Below are positions 54,660-63,737 of a stretch of 64,000 bases of DNA, one piece after another; position 1 is the first letter of the stretch; each line of letters starts with the position of its first letter. Source of the DNA: Halomontanus rarus (lineage in GTDB: Archaea; Halobacteriota; Halobacteria; Halobacteriales; Natrialbaceae). The stretch is taken from assembly GCF_017357405.1 (NCBI RefSeq), contig NZ_CP071597.1, forward strand, positions 3,348,001 through 3,412,000, in the 5' to 3' direction. Below the pieces are notes generated by a model. The model saw only the letters and a list, made by a program, of their open reading frames with translations, was not told the DNA's origin and ran no database searches. A program made the position numbers and the translations under genes.

Positions 54660-55330
54660 ACGTTCGTACCTGGCCAGTCGCCGGCGTCGTGTTCGGCGTC
54701 CTCTGGGTGTTCGTTCGCGGCGTCGCGCTCGCGCCGTCGGCGATCGCCGGCCAGTTCCTCCTCGGACTCGCGGCCGGCCTGCCGATCGCGTACGTCTTCC
54801 GCCGGCTCTACGCCGAACGGGTCGACCTCGGTCGGATCGCCGGCTCGATTCGGCCCACCGCACTGTACCTCGCGACGTTCACCTGGGAACTCGTCAGGGC
54901 GAACTTCGACGTCGCCTACCGCGTACTCGCGCCCGAAATGCCGATCGAACCGGAGGTAATTCTGATTCCGCTGCGCGTCGAGTCCGACGCGGCGATCACG
55001 CTCATCGCCAACAGCATCACGATCACGCCGGGGACGATCACCTTGGATCACGCCGGGGACGTCAACGCGCTGTACGTTCACGTCGTCGACGGCCGCGATC
55101 CCGACGCGATCGTCAGGCCCATTAGACGCTGGGAAGACTACGCACTCGAGATGTTCGACGAAGACCGATCCCCCGACGAGTCGGCCCCCGAGTTCGTCGT
55201 CAGCGGCGGGGATCGGTGGGGAGCAAAAGACGAGGACACGTCCCAACTCGAGTCCGAATCCGAATCCGAGTCCGAGTCCGAGTCTGAGAACGGGACCCGA
55301 ACCGGGGGTGACAGCGATGACGGCAACTAG
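54656..55330 (+). CDS. mrpE: Mrp antiporter subunit E
   Basis: A 224-residue subunit with two N-terminal helices (about 7-25 and 30-46), then a soluble domain with SITITPGTITLDHAGD (about 117-132), typical of MrpE. The C-terminal tail is extended by a Glu-Ser repeat (hexamer DNA at 55250-55285), longer than bacterial MrpE. The GTG start overlaps the mrpD stop. Confidence 0.93.
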   Translation: MNVRTWPVAGVVFGVLWVFVRGVALAPSAIAGQFLLGLAAGLPIAYVFRRLYAERVDLGRIAGSIRPTALYLATFTWELVRANFDVAYRVLAPEMPIEPEVILIPLRVESDAAITLIANSITITPGTITLDHAGDVNALYVHVVDGRDPDAIVRPIRRWEDYALEMFDEDRSPDESAPEFVVSGGDRWGAKDEDTSQLESESESESESESENGTRTGGDSDDGN

Positions 55331-55613
55331 CTCGGACCCGGTCTTCCTCGAGGTCGCGATCGACGCGGCGCTGGTGCTGGTCGGCGTGTTGTGCGTCCTC
55401 TGTAGCTACCGGGTTATCCGCGGGCCGACGATCCCGGACCGCGTGGTCGCCCTCGACGCGATCGCGACGAACGTGGTCGCCATCGCGGTGCTGTTCGCCC
55501 TCCAGACCGGACGCGGACTGTTCGTCACGGTCAGTCTCGTCCTCGCGATCATCGGCTTCATCGCGACGGTCGCCGTCGCGAAGTTCGTCATCGAAGGAGA
55601 GGTGATCGAGTGA
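55317..55613 (+). CDS. mrpF: Mrp antiporter subunit F
   Basis: A 98-residue three-helix subunit: about 12-32, 40-62 and 67-90. It contains RGPTIPDRVVALDAIATNVVA, with the conserved Asp pair of MrpF. The ATG at 55317 is favoured by a GGGGGTGA site just before it; it overlaps the last 14 bases of mrpE. Confidence 0.93.
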   Translation: MTATSSDPVFLEVAIDAALVLVGVLCVLCSYRVIRGPTIPDRVVALDAIATNVVAIAVLFALQTGRGLFVTVSLVLAIIGFIATVAVAKFVIEGEVIE

Positions 55614-56044
55614 TGGTGGTCCGTGCCGCCGTAATCACGGCGTTGATCGTCGTCGGGTCGTTCTTCCTGACGGTCGGGACGATCGGTCTGCTCCGTCTTC
55701 CGAACGTGTACAACCGCATGCACGCGACGAGCAAACCGACGACGCTCGGCACCGCCGCGATCTTCCTCGCGGGCTTCGTCTCCTTCGGTCCGGGTAGCGA
55801 GGGGCTGACCGCCCTCATCGGAATCATCTTTCTGCTCCTGACCGTGCCGACGGGAGCACACATGATCGCCCGATCGGCCGAACGGATCGGCGTCCCGTTC
55901 CTGGGAAGCGTCACGTGGCCCGACGAGTCGGCGGTTCGGGACGCGACTCGAGACGCCGAGGAACGGTCGACACCGGCGTCGGAGATGGAGACGGATTCGG
56001 ATTCGGATTCGAAGTCGGAGACTGACGACCATCGAAACGAGTGA
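55613..56044 (+). CDS. mrpG: Mrp antiporter subunit G
   Basis: A 143-residue subunit with three helices and the family motif GLLRLPNVYNRMHATSKPTTLG (about 25-47). The tail ends in Asp-Ser-rich low-complexity repeats. The start is ATG 55613, sharing one base with the mrpF stop (TGATG); a GTG three bases earlier is also possible. Last gene of the Mrp operon A-B-C-D-E-F-G. Confidence 0.93.
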   Translation: MVVRAAVITALIVVGSFFLTVGTIGLLRLPNVYNRMHATSKPTTLGTAAIFLAGFVSFGPGSEGLTALIGIIFLLLTVPTGAHMIARSAERIGVPFLGSVTWPDESAVRDATRDAEERSTPASEMETDSDSDSKSETDDHRNE

Positions 56045-56241
56045 CGCCGAGAAAACGAGTGAAGCCAAGAGAAAGGGTCGAACAGGAACGCGAGGAGTCG
56101 AGAACCGAACACCAGTGACAACGCCATCGTCACCGTACCGCGACTGCGACCGACACCGCTCGCGCTCTCGAGTCGAGTCGCCCGCAGAACAGCAGGTGGT
56201 CGCAAGCGGTCGGTCGTCGGTCGTCCGTCTCGATCTCGGTC

Positions 56242-58401
56242 TTACGCGAGCGTCTCGAGTGCGGCCTCGAGGACGGCGTCGCGCTCGCCGGTGAGGAACT
56301 CGACGTGACCGTCGCGGCCGCCGACGACGCGGGTGCCGGCGTCGGGGACGGCCTCGTCGATCGAGTCGCCGAGCGCGCGGACGTCGACGGGGTCGGTCGC
56401 GCGGACGTGCAGTTCGTCGTCGTCCAGCCCGACCGTGACGAACGTCCCCTCGTCGCGTTCGCGACGGAACAGGGCGTCTAACAGGAGCTCGGTCGGCGGG
56501 AAGTCGAAGCGGTGGGTGAACGCGTCGGTGTCGAGCACGGCGACGGAGAGGTCGCCGGCCGACCGCGTCACCAGGTTCTGGCGGGCCGTCTCGAGTTCGG
56601 TCTCGAGTTTGTCCCGGAACTGTTCGGAGACGTGACCGGCGAGGTCGCCGCTGTCGTCGAACAGCAGGTCGATGACGAGTTCGCGTTTGTCGCTGTAGGA
56701 CTGGTAGTGGGCCTCGAGCGCGACGGCTTCGCGGCGCTCGGAGACGGCGGTCTCGTCGTAGCCGGCGTCGGTGGCAATCTCGGTGTAGACCCCGGGGGCG
56801 TCCTCCCAGTAGCTGACCGCGGGCAGGTGCGTGAGGTCCGCGCGGACGTCGTCGTTGACGTGTGCGGCCACGTTCGCGGCGAGCGCGCTCGAGGTGACGT
56901 CCGAAACGTCGGCGTCGGCCAGCGAGGGACTGACGGCGACGGAGACGGCGTCGGCGACCTCGGCGTCGGCGCGACTGTCGTCGATCACCAGTCGGTCCGC
57001 ACCGTAGAGCTCGAGGAGGTCGTAGCCATCTTCGGATTCGACGGTTGCGCCGGCGTCGACCAGTACGACGAGCGGGAGCTGTTCGCCGTGGCGGTCACGG
57101 GCTTGCAGCATCGAGGTGACGTCGCCGGTCGCGGCGTCCATGTCGTAGACCCGACCGTCGAGCGGGCGGCGCTCGAAGTAGTGGTATTCGGCGTCGTCGC
57201 GGGTGTGTTTCTCCCGGATCAGTGGGAGGACGGCGCGTTCGATCGCGGCGCCGGCGACGTAGCCGTCGGCGGTCGCGCTGTGACGGATGACGATCGGACG
57301 CGCTTCCATCACCGCACGACGGACGGTCGTCGCCGCCTCGACGATCTCGTCGTGGACGGACTCGACGGCGTCGTGGTCGGCGAGCAGGTCGACGCTGTCG
57401 GGTCGCGCCTCCTGTTCGATCGCGTCCGCGAGTCGCGTCTCCACGGTCTCGCGCTCGTCGCCGTCGAGGATCTCGAGCGTCTCGGTCTCGACCTGAAGGT
57501 CGCCGTGGCGCTTCTCGACTTCGCCCTCGAGGGCGACGAGGTCCTCGACCTCGACGTCGGGGTAAGCGCGAACGCCGGCCTCCTCGAAGGCGGCGCACTC
57601 GACGGTGCCGGTCTCGTCGCGGAGTTCGAACACCGTGGGGCCGCTGGTCTGGCGTACACTCGTGATCTCGCCCTCGAGTCGGACGATGGAGCCGACCTGC
57701 TCGAGGAGCGTGTCGACGGTGGTTCGGTTGAGTGCGGGTTCGGTTTCGGTTCCCGGATCGGCCTGTGCGTCAGCGTCTACGTCTGCGTTTGCGTCTACGC
57801 CGTCTGCCGGTTCGGGTTCCGATTCGGACTCGGTTTCGACTTCGGACTCGGCGTCGGCGTACTGCTGTGTCGCGCCCGCCGTCTTGTCGCCACCGTTGGC
57901 GACCGGTTGGTCGTCGGCGGGTTCGCTCGAGTCGGTGTCGGACTGGCGTTGACTCTGGTCCCGACTCGAGTCGGTGGAGTCGGCCGCCGATTCGGCCTTG
58001 TCCTCGCTCTCGTCGTCGGCCTCCTCGGGGAGAGACTCCCCGTCGGGTGAGTCGACCAGCTTGCCGCGGAACTCGCGTTCGCGCTGGCGGATCGACCAGC
58101 CGAGGTCGACGTTGCCGTTGTCTCTGACGTCCAGAACCTGTACGTAGACCGTGTCGCCTTCGTCCCAGTCGAGACTCTCGAGGCGTCGGTCGAGTTCGCT
58201 TCGGTGCAACAAGCCGGTGACGTGGTCGCCGATGTCGACGAAGACGCCGAAGTCGGCGTAGCCGTCGACGGTCCCCCGGTAGTAGCGCTCGGGAGTGAGC
58301 TGTGAGGGAGACGTGCCGTCGAATTCGAAGAGGACGTCCTCCTCGTGACTCGTGCAGACCAAGCCGTCAACTGGCTTGCCGCAGATGATACAGTTACCCA
58401 T
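56242..58401 (-). CDS. Zinc-finger/S1/OB-fold protein with DHH-like phosphoesterase domain (RecJ-like)
   Basis: A 719-residue multidomain protein. Residues 1-16 carry a CIICG/C knuckle; then an S1 RNA/DNA-binding domain (about 40-105; YRGTVDGYADFGVFVDIGD), a long acidic Ser/Glu linker (about 115-220), an OB-fold (about 225-300; GEITSVRQTSGPTVFELRD) and a C-terminal DHH-like domain (about 350-715). The first phosphoesterase motif reads HSATADGYVAG and another LVDAG, but the name-giving DHH is DDS (about 470, LVIDDSRAD), so catalysis is doubtful or altered. Related haloarchaeal RecJ-like proteins act in DNA or RNA processing. Diverges from the acid-sugar kinase operon. Confidence 0.85.
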   Translation of the reverse strand: MGNCIICGKPVDGLVCTSHEEDVLFEFDGTSPSQLTPERYYRGTVDGYADFGVFVDIGDHVTGLLHRSELDRRLESLDWDEGDTVYVQVLDVRDNGNVDLGWSIRQREREFRGKLVDSPDGESLPEEADDESEDKAESAADSTDSSRDQSQRQSDTDSSEPADDQPVANGGDKTAGATQQYADAESEVETESESEPEPADGVDANADVDADAQADPGTETEPALNRTTVDTLLEQVGSIVRLEGEITSVRQTSGPTVFELRDETGTVECAAFEEAGVRAYPDVEVEDLVALEGEVEKRHGDLQVETETLEILDGDERETVETRLADAIEQEARPDSVDLLADHDAVESVHDEIVEAATTVRRAVMEARPIVIRHSATADGYVAGAAIERAVLPLIREKHTRDDAEYHYFERRPLDGRVYDMDAATGDVTSMLQARDRHGEQLPLVVLVDAGATVESEDGYDLLELYGADRLVIDDSRADAEVADAVSVAVSPSLADADVSDVTSSALAANVAAHVNDDVRADLTHLPAVSYWEDAPGVYTEIATDAGYDETAVSERREAVALEAHYQSYSDKRELVIDLLFDDSGDLAGHVSEQFRDKLETELETARQNLVTRSAGDLSVAVLDTDAFTHRFDFPPTELLLDALFRRERDEGTFVTVGLDDDELHVRATDPVDVRALGDSIDEAVPDAGTRVVGGRDGHVEFLTGERDAVLEAALETLA

Positions 58402-58507
58402 CTATTCGACACAAGCAGTTTCGCCCTAAAACGGTTGTCGAAACGCGCTGACGAGGCTAGTCGGCGATTACTGTGACCCCAGAACGGACAAATTCTGCGG
58501 ACAGAGC

Positions 58508-58541
58508 CGTTCATTTCCGGTTTCACTCGTTCATTTCCGGT
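58508..58541. promoter_or_regulatory. Two 14-bp direct repeats upstream of the acid-sugar operon
   Basis: CGTTCATTTCCGGT occurs at 58508-58521 and again at 58528-58541, exactly 20 bases (about two helical turns) apart. It lies about 75-105 bases before the kinase TATA box and about the same distance from the divergent 58401 gene. A tandem operator is plausible; the regulator is unknown. Confidence 0.5.
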
Positions 58542-58612
58542 CACGAGAACCGAACGACAACCCGTTCGGGCGCGACCGATTCGAACCGATCCCTCGGTCG
58601 GCGAACGGAGCG

Positions 58613-58621
58613 GTGATTTAT
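58613..58621 (+). promoter_or_regulatory. TATA box of the acid-sugar operon
   Basis: TGATTTATG is centred about 30 bases before the ATG at 58648 in a GC-rich background, fitting a leaderless transcript. Confidence 0.5.
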
Positions 58622-58647
58622 GCCGACGGTCACGAAAGTGCGGGCAG

Positions 58648-60006
58648 ATGAACGCGCTGATCGTGGCCGACGACCTCACCGGCGCGATGGACACCGGTCA
58701 CCAGTTCGCCGCCGGCGGACTCGAGACGATCGTCCGAGTGGATGCGCGGTCGGCCGACGACGACGGCGACGACGATGCGCCGTCGCCGGCCGACCTGAAC
58801 GCCGACCGGCGGACCCCGACCGTGGTCGCGGTCACCACCGAGACCCGGTACGCCGACGTTGCGACGGCCCGCGAGCGGGTGGCGCGGGTCGCGTCGACCG
58901 CTGAATCCGACGACTCCGGGATCACGGTCGTCTACAAGAAGATCGATTCGACGCTCCGCGGAAACGTCGTCGCGGAACTCGAGGCGACGGTCGACGCGAC
59001 CGGCGCCGCGTTGGCCGTCGTCGCTCCGGCGTTTCCGGCCGCCGGTCGCGCGACGCGAGACGGGATTCACACCGTCGACGGCGTCCCCCTCTCGGAGACC
59101 GAGTACGCCGACGACGAGAACGGACCGACGACGGCCCACCTCCCGACACTGCTGGCGGCGTCGCGATACCCGGTCGAACACGTCCCGCTCGAGGACGTCT
59201 CGAAGGGGGGAGACGCACTCGCAGCGATCGTCAGAAACGCGGCCGGGCGTGAGCGAGCGCAGGTACTCTCGTTCGACGCGACCCGCTCGAGCCACCTCGA
59301 GGCGATCGCCGACGCGGCGGCCCGCTGTGACGAACGCGTCGTTTACGCGGGCAGCGGCGGGCTGGCGAGACACGTCGCCGTCCCCGGGGACGGCCGTGAA
59401 ACCGATTCTCGACGGGAGAGGGGGGCGGCGATCGATACGAACACTACCAGAAAAACTGGCGCGCTCGGGATCGTCGGCAGCGTCAACGACCGCACGCTGG
59501 CCCAGCTCGAGCGGGTCCCCGAGGCGGCGATCACGACGCTCGAGCCGAGCGACGTCCTCGAGTCGCCGGTGGCGGCGGGCCGGGAGGCGGGTGCGCGCGC
59601 CGGACAGCGGCTCTCGGCGGGAGAAATCGCAGTCCTCACCGGCGCACGGTCGAAATCGACGGTCGAGAAGACGCTCGAGGCCGGTCGCCGCGAGGGACTC
59701 GACCCGACGGCGGTCCGACGGCGAGTGAGGCGCGCGCTGGCCGCCGGGGCGCGCGAAGCCGTCGACGCGCACCCGCCGGCGGGCCTGTTCGCGACCGGCG
59801 GCGACGTCACGGTCGCCGTCTGCGGGACGCTCGAGGCCTCGTCGATCGCGTTGACCGGCGAGGAAATCGAAGACGGCATTCCGATCGGACGCCTCGAGAC
59901 CGGGCCGGCCGCGGGGACGACGCTCGTGACGAAAGCGGGCGGTTTCGGCGGCGAGTCGGTAATCGTTAACAGTCTGCATCTCCTTCGAGAGGTTGACACC
60001 AAGTAA
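58648..60006 (+). CDS. Four-carbon acid-sugar kinase family protein (DUF1537/OtnK-like)
   Basis: A 452-residue kinase of the DUF1537 family, which phosphorylates four-carbon acid sugars such as D-threonate or D-erythronate. The N-terminal substrate domain starts MNALIVADDLTGAMDTG (family hallmark) and has YKKIDSTLRGNV (about 97). The C-terminal domain binds ATP (FATGGDVTVAV about 388, KAGGFGG about 434). Members next to pdxA-type genes form a known acid-sugar pathway, and the 60008 gene is exactly that, one base downstream. An acidic low-complexity insert (DDDGDDDAPS) occurs near residue 37. Confidence 0.9.
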   Translation: MNALIVADDLTGAMDTGHQFAAGGLETIVRVDARSADDDGDDDAPSPADLNADRRTPTVVAVTTETRYADVATARERVARVASTAESDDSGITVVYKKIDSTLRGNVVAELEATVDATGAALAVVAPAFPAAGRATRDGIHTVDGVPLSETEYADDENGPTTAHLPTLLAASRYPVEHVPLEDVSKGGDALAAIVRNAAGRERAQVLSFDATRSSHLEAIADAAARCDERVVYAGSGGLARHVAVPGDGRETDSRRERGAAIDTNTTRKTGALGIVGSVNDRTLAQLERVPEAAITTLEPSDVLESPVAAGREAGARAGQRLSAGEIAVLTGARSKSTVEKTLEAGRREGLDPTAVRRRVRRALAAGAREAVDAHPPAGLFATGGDVTVAVCGTLEASSIALTGEEIEDGIPIGRLETGPAAGTTLVTKAGGFGGESVIVNSLHLLREVDTK

Positions 60007-60007
60007 C

Positions 60008-61090
60008 ATGGATGCGCACACCGTCGGCATCACGATGGGCGACCCGGCCGGAATCGGCGCCGAGATCATCGCGAAGGGGTACTCGAAACTCCGCGCGGAC
60101 GACCGCGTGCGCCCGGTCGTGATCGGCGACGCGGCCGTCCTGCGCGCCGCCGTCGAGAACTGCGGGCTCGCGGACGAGCTCGCGGTCGTCACTGTCGAGT
60201 CCGTCGACCGAGCGCCCGCAGAGACCGACGCGATCCCCGTTCTCGACCTCGCGAACGTCGATTGCGACGCGTTCGAGTACGGCGTCGTTCGCGAGGACTA
60301 CGGGAGCGCGAGCCTCGAGTACGTCGAGCGGGCGATCGAACTCGTACAGGAGGGAACGATCGACGCGATCACGACCGCGCCGATCAACAAGCAGGCGACG
60401 AAACTCGCCGGCAGCGAGTACGCCGGCCACACCGGGATGCTCGCCGACTACACCGACACCGACTCGTACTCGATGATGCTGATCGAGGACGACCTCCGGG
60501 TGACCCACGTGAGCACGCACGTTCCGCTCCGAGAGGCCTGCGACCTCGTCACGACCGAATCGGTCCTCGAGACGATTCGAGTGACCGACGACGCGCTGGA
60601 CGAACTCGGCGTCGACGAACCGACGGTCGGCGTCGCGGGGCTGAATCCTCACGCCAGCGACGGCGGGGTACTCGGTGAGACGGAGGCGCGGGAGATCGAA
60701 CCCGCCGTCGACGCGGCGCGAGCGGAGGGGATCGACGCCCGTGGTCCGGAGTCGCCCGACACGGTCTACGTGGCGGCCGCCCGCGGGGCCTACGACTGCG
60801 TGGTCTCGATGTACCACGATCAGGGACACATTCCGATCAAGATGCTCGGGTTCTCAGGCGGAGGTAGGGGCGGTAGCGGCGACGGTCGCGACGGAAACGG
60901 CGAGTCCGACGCGGACGGCGACGCGACCGTCAGCGGCGTCAACGTCACCGTCGGCCTCCCGATAATCCGAACCAGCGTCGACCACGGGACGGCCTTCGAC
61001 ATCGCCGGCGAGGGCGTCGCCTCCGAACACAGTCTGATCCAGGCGGTCGCGGTCGCGACCGACATGGCCGCCCGGCGAGGTGCGCGATGA
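60008..61090 (+). CDS. pdxA: PdxA-family dehydrogenase (PdxA2-like, acid-sugar phosphate)
   Basis: A 360-residue NAD-dependent dehydrogenase of the PdxA family. MGDPAGIGAE (about 11-20), AGHTGMLADY (about 138), STHVPLREA (about 173) and MYHDQGHIPIKM (about 270) carry the metal His/Asp set. Beside a DUF1537 kinase, such proteins oxidise 4-phospho-threonate/erythronate rather than the vitamin B6 intermediate. A Gly/Asp-rich insert of about 25 residues follows KMLGF (about 283-310), just after the active-site block. The ATG at 60008 is one base after the kinase stop. Confidence 0.9.
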   Translation: MDAHTVGITMGDPAGIGAEIIAKGYSKLRADDRVRPVVIGDAAVLRAAVENCGLADELAVVTVESVDRAPAETDAIPVLDLANVDCDAFEYGVVREDYGSASLEYVERAIELVQEGTIDAITTAPINKQATKLAGSEYAGHTGMLADYTDTDSYSMMLIEDDLRVTHVSTHVPLREACDLVTTESVLETIRVTDDALDELGVDEPTVGVAGLNPHASDGGVLGETEAREIEPAVDAARAEGIDARGPESPDTVYVAAARGAYDCVVSMYHDQGHIPIKMLGFSGGGRGGSGDGRDGNGESDADGDATVSGVNVTVGLPIIRTSVDHGTAFDIAGEGVASEHSLIQAVAVATDMAARRGAR

Positions 61091-62436
61091 CCGCGTTCGA
61101 CGTCCCGTCGGCGGAGGCGTTGCAGGGGGCGACCGACGCCACCCTCGAGGAACTCCCGCGAGTTGCGCTCGCGAGACGGCACCGAGATCCGGAGTCGGTC
61201 GACGACGTGGTCGCTGCGACGCGGGCCGCGATCGACGAGATTGCCGGCCTCGAGGACCTCGAATCCGGTTCGTCCGTCGCGATCACCGCCGGGAGCCGCG
61301 GGATCCACGACATGCCCGCAGTGCTCGAAACAGCCGTCTCGACGCTCCAGAATCGGGGTCTCGAGCCGTTCGTCGTCGCCGCGATGGGGAGCCACGGCGG
61401 GGCTACGCCGGAGGGACAGCGCGAGACGCTCGCGGCGCTCGGGATCACCGAGTCCGCGCTCGGCTGTGCGATCCGGACGTCGATGGCCGTCGACCGCGTC
61501 GGGAGCGACGGCCTCGAGCGACCGGTGTACGCCGCGGAGGACGCGATCGACGCCGACGCGATCCTGTTGGCCAACCGCGTCAAACCCCACACCGACTTCA
61601 CGGGCCCCGTCGAGAGCGGGCTCTGCAAGATGGCCGTCGTCGGGCTGGGAAAACACCGCGGTGCGGAGTCGCTGCACAACGCGGGACTCGCCGGGGACTT
61701 CAGCGCGGTGGTTCGAGAGCGAGCGGAGGTTTTGTTCGAAGAGCTCCCGATCGTCGGTGGGCTCGCCCTCGTCGAGAACGCCCGGGACCGCGCCGCACAC
61801 GTCGAGGGGATCGATGCCGACCGCATCCTCGAGCGCGAACCCGAACTTCTCGAGCGAGCGCGGGAGACGTTGCCGACGCTCCCGGTCGACGACCTCGACC
61901 TGCTCGTCCTCGATGAACTGGGCAAGGAGATCAGCGGGACCGGAATGGACACCAACGTCGTCGGGCGCGTGCGATTCCACGGCGAAGACGAGCCCGATCG
62001 GCCCGCGATCACTCGGATCTACGCCCGATCGATAACCCCTGCCTCGCACGGTAACGGACTCGGGATCGGTCTCGCCGACTTCGTCCACCGGGACGTCCTC
62101 GAGGAACTCGCCGTCGAGGACATGTACGTCAATATCGTCACCAGCGGCGAGACGAACCGCGCGAAGCTGCCGTTCGTCGTTCCGGACGACGTGACGGCGC
62201 TGTTGCTCTCGTGTTCGACGACCGGCGTCGCCGAGCCCGGTGATCTGCGATTCGCCCGCATTCGGAACACGATGCACCCGGACGAACTGGTCGTCTCCGA
62301 GCCGGTCGCACGCGAACTCCGAGACCACCCTGACGTCACCGTCGGCGATCTTCGACCGCTCGCGGTGACCGACGGGCGGCTATCCGAGGAGCCGTACGCG
62401 GTCGACGGCGAATCGGATCGAGACGACACTGGCTGA
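61087..62436 (+). CDS. LarA-like (DUF2088) protein of the acid-sugar operon
   Basis: A 449-residue member of the wider LarA/DUF2088 family. GSHGGATPEGQ (His103), NRVKPHTDFTG (His168), ESGLCKM (Lys181) and a His at 197 are spaced like the nickel-pincer ligands of LarA (Lys to His distance 16 as in LarA; His to Lys 13 rather than 10). It may therefore racemise or epimerise a 2-hydroxy acid feeding the kinase and PdxA steps. Its ATG overlaps the pdxA stop by four bases (ATGA), so the three genes are one coupled operon. The reaction is inferred. Confidence 0.82.
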   Translation: MTAFDVPSAEALQGATDATLEELPRVALARRHRDPESVDDVVAATRAAIDEIAGLEDLESGSSVAITAGSRGIHDMPAVLETAVSTLQNRGLEPFVVAAMGSHGGATPEGQRETLAALGITESALGCAIRTSMAVDRVGSDGLERPVYAAEDAIDADAILLANRVKPHTDFTGPVESGLCKMAVVGLGKHRGAESLHNAGLAGDFSAVVRERAEVLFEELPIVGGLALVENARDRAAHVEGIDADRILEREPELLERARETLPTLPVDDLDLLVLDELGKEISGTGMDTNVVGRVRFHGEDEPDRPAITRIYARSITPASHGNGLGIGLADFVHRDVLEELAVEDMYVNIVTSGETNRAKLPFVVPDDVTALLLSCSTTGVAEPGDLRFARIRNTMHPDELVVSEPVARELRDHPDVTVGDLRPLAVTDGRLSEEPYAVDGESDRDDTG

Positions 62437-62460
62437 CGGTGTGGCTCTCCCCGTCCCCGA

Positions 62461-62724
62461 CTACTCGAAGACCGGCGAATCGTCCTCGAGCGCCTCCACG
62501 TCTCGGACGATCTCGCGGACGTCTTCCGGAAAGAGCGCGACCTGCACCTCGTTGCCGTCGTCGTCCTCGAAGACGAGTTTGACTCGCTTGTCGCCGAACT
62601 CGCGCGCCTCCGCGTCCTCGACGTCGAAGAGCTTGACCGACGCCGACTTGGTTGGCGGGCCAACGTTCTGGAAGGCGCCGTCTTTGAGCTCGAGCATGAA
62701 CTGGTCGATATCCAGTGTGAGCAT
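62461..62724 (-). CDS. Small conserved haloarchaeal protein
   Basis: An 87-residue acidic protein of alternating strands (MLTLDIDQFMLELKDGAF, RVKLVFEDDDGNEVQVALF) with a final helix (EDVREIVRDVEAL). It resembles conserved short haloarchaeal proteins of unknown role; no catalytic motif. Faces the acid-sugar operon tail to tail with a 24-base gap. Confidence 0.7.
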   Translation of the reverse strand: MLTLDIDQFMLELKDGAFQNVGPPTKSASVKLFDVEDAEAREFGDKRVKLVFEDDDGNEVQVALFPEDVREIVRDVEALEDDSPVFE

Positions 62725-62851
62725 ACCGACTCTTCGAACGGCGGCGATAAAGTTCGTCGGGACCCGCGGAGCGACTGATCGGCCAAAAAACCGGGCAATT
62801 CGGCCGGACGACAGTACGTTTTAGTGTCTCACGGGAGTACCTCGACCCTGT

Positions 62852-63586
62852 ATGCAACTCACCTGGCACGGTCACTCGACGTGGTCAGTTACCGTGGGAG
62901 AGACGGACCTGTTGATCGACCCGTTCTTCGACAACCCGAAGACCGACCTCGAGCCCAGCGAGATCGAGACGCCGGATTACGTGTTGCTCACGCACGGGCA
63001 CGCGGATCACATCGCCGATGCGGGTGCCTTCTCGGAGGCGACGCTCGTCGCGACCCCGGAACTCACCTCCTACGCCCAGGAGGAGTTCGGCTACGAGGAC
63101 GCCGTCGGCGGGATGGGAATGAACATCGGCGGGACGGTCGAGTGCGGCGACGCCTACGTCACCATGCACCGCGCCGACCACACCAACGGCATCATGACCG
63201 AGTACGAAAACGGCGCCGGGATGCCCGGCGGCTTCATCATCTCGGATACGGAGCCGGCCGAGGTCGCAACCGAAGGCGAAGACAGCACGACCTTCTACCA
63301 CGCCGGCGACACCGGTCTCATGACCGAGATGATCGACGTCATCGCCTCCTTCCTCGAGCCCGACGCGGCCGCGCTCCCGATCGGCGACCACTTCACGATG
63401 GGGCCGTGGCAGGCCGCCATCGCCGTCGACTGGCTCGACGTCGACCACGCCTTCCCGATGCACTACGATACGTTCCCGCCCATCGAACAGGATCCCGAGG
63501 AGTTCGTCGAGAAGGTCTCGGACGCGGGCAGTGACGCCGACGTCCACGTCCTCGAGGGCGACGAGTCGTTCGAGCTGTCGTCGTAG
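62852..63586 (+). CDS. Metal-dependent hydrolase, UPF0173 (MBL fold)
   Basis: A 244-residue metallo-beta-lactamase-fold hydrolase of the UPF0173/UlaG-like group. The motifs LTWHGHSTW (about 3), [10 protein letters not shown] (about 20), [11 protein letters not shown] (about 46-56), YHAGDTGL (about 150) and [12 protein letters not shown] near the C-terminus form the metal site. These enzymes act on varied substrates; none can be assigned. Length and motifs are normal. Confidence 0.92.
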   Translation: MQLTWHGHSTWSVTVGETDLLIDPFFDNPKTDLEPSEIETPDYVLLTHGHADHIADAGAFSEATLVATPELTSYAQEEFGYEDAVGGMGMNIGGTVECGDAYVTMHRADHTNGIMTEYENGAGMPGGFIISDTEPAEVATEGEDSTTFYHAGDTGLMTEMIDVIASFLEPDAAALPIGDHFTMGPWQAAIAVDWLDVDHAFPMHYDTFPPIEQDPEEFVEKVSDAGSDADVHVLEGDESFELSS

Positions 63587-63737
63587 CGCCGTCCGAAATC
63601 GTTCTTCGTGGAGTTCTACTGCCGGCTATCGATCGGACGGGCGAGTCAGCCGAAACGGACCGCGAAGTGAGACCGAGAACACGGCCGGTAGGGCGACATA
63701 TCTGGATGCGAGCGATCACTGTGACTGTGACTGCGCC

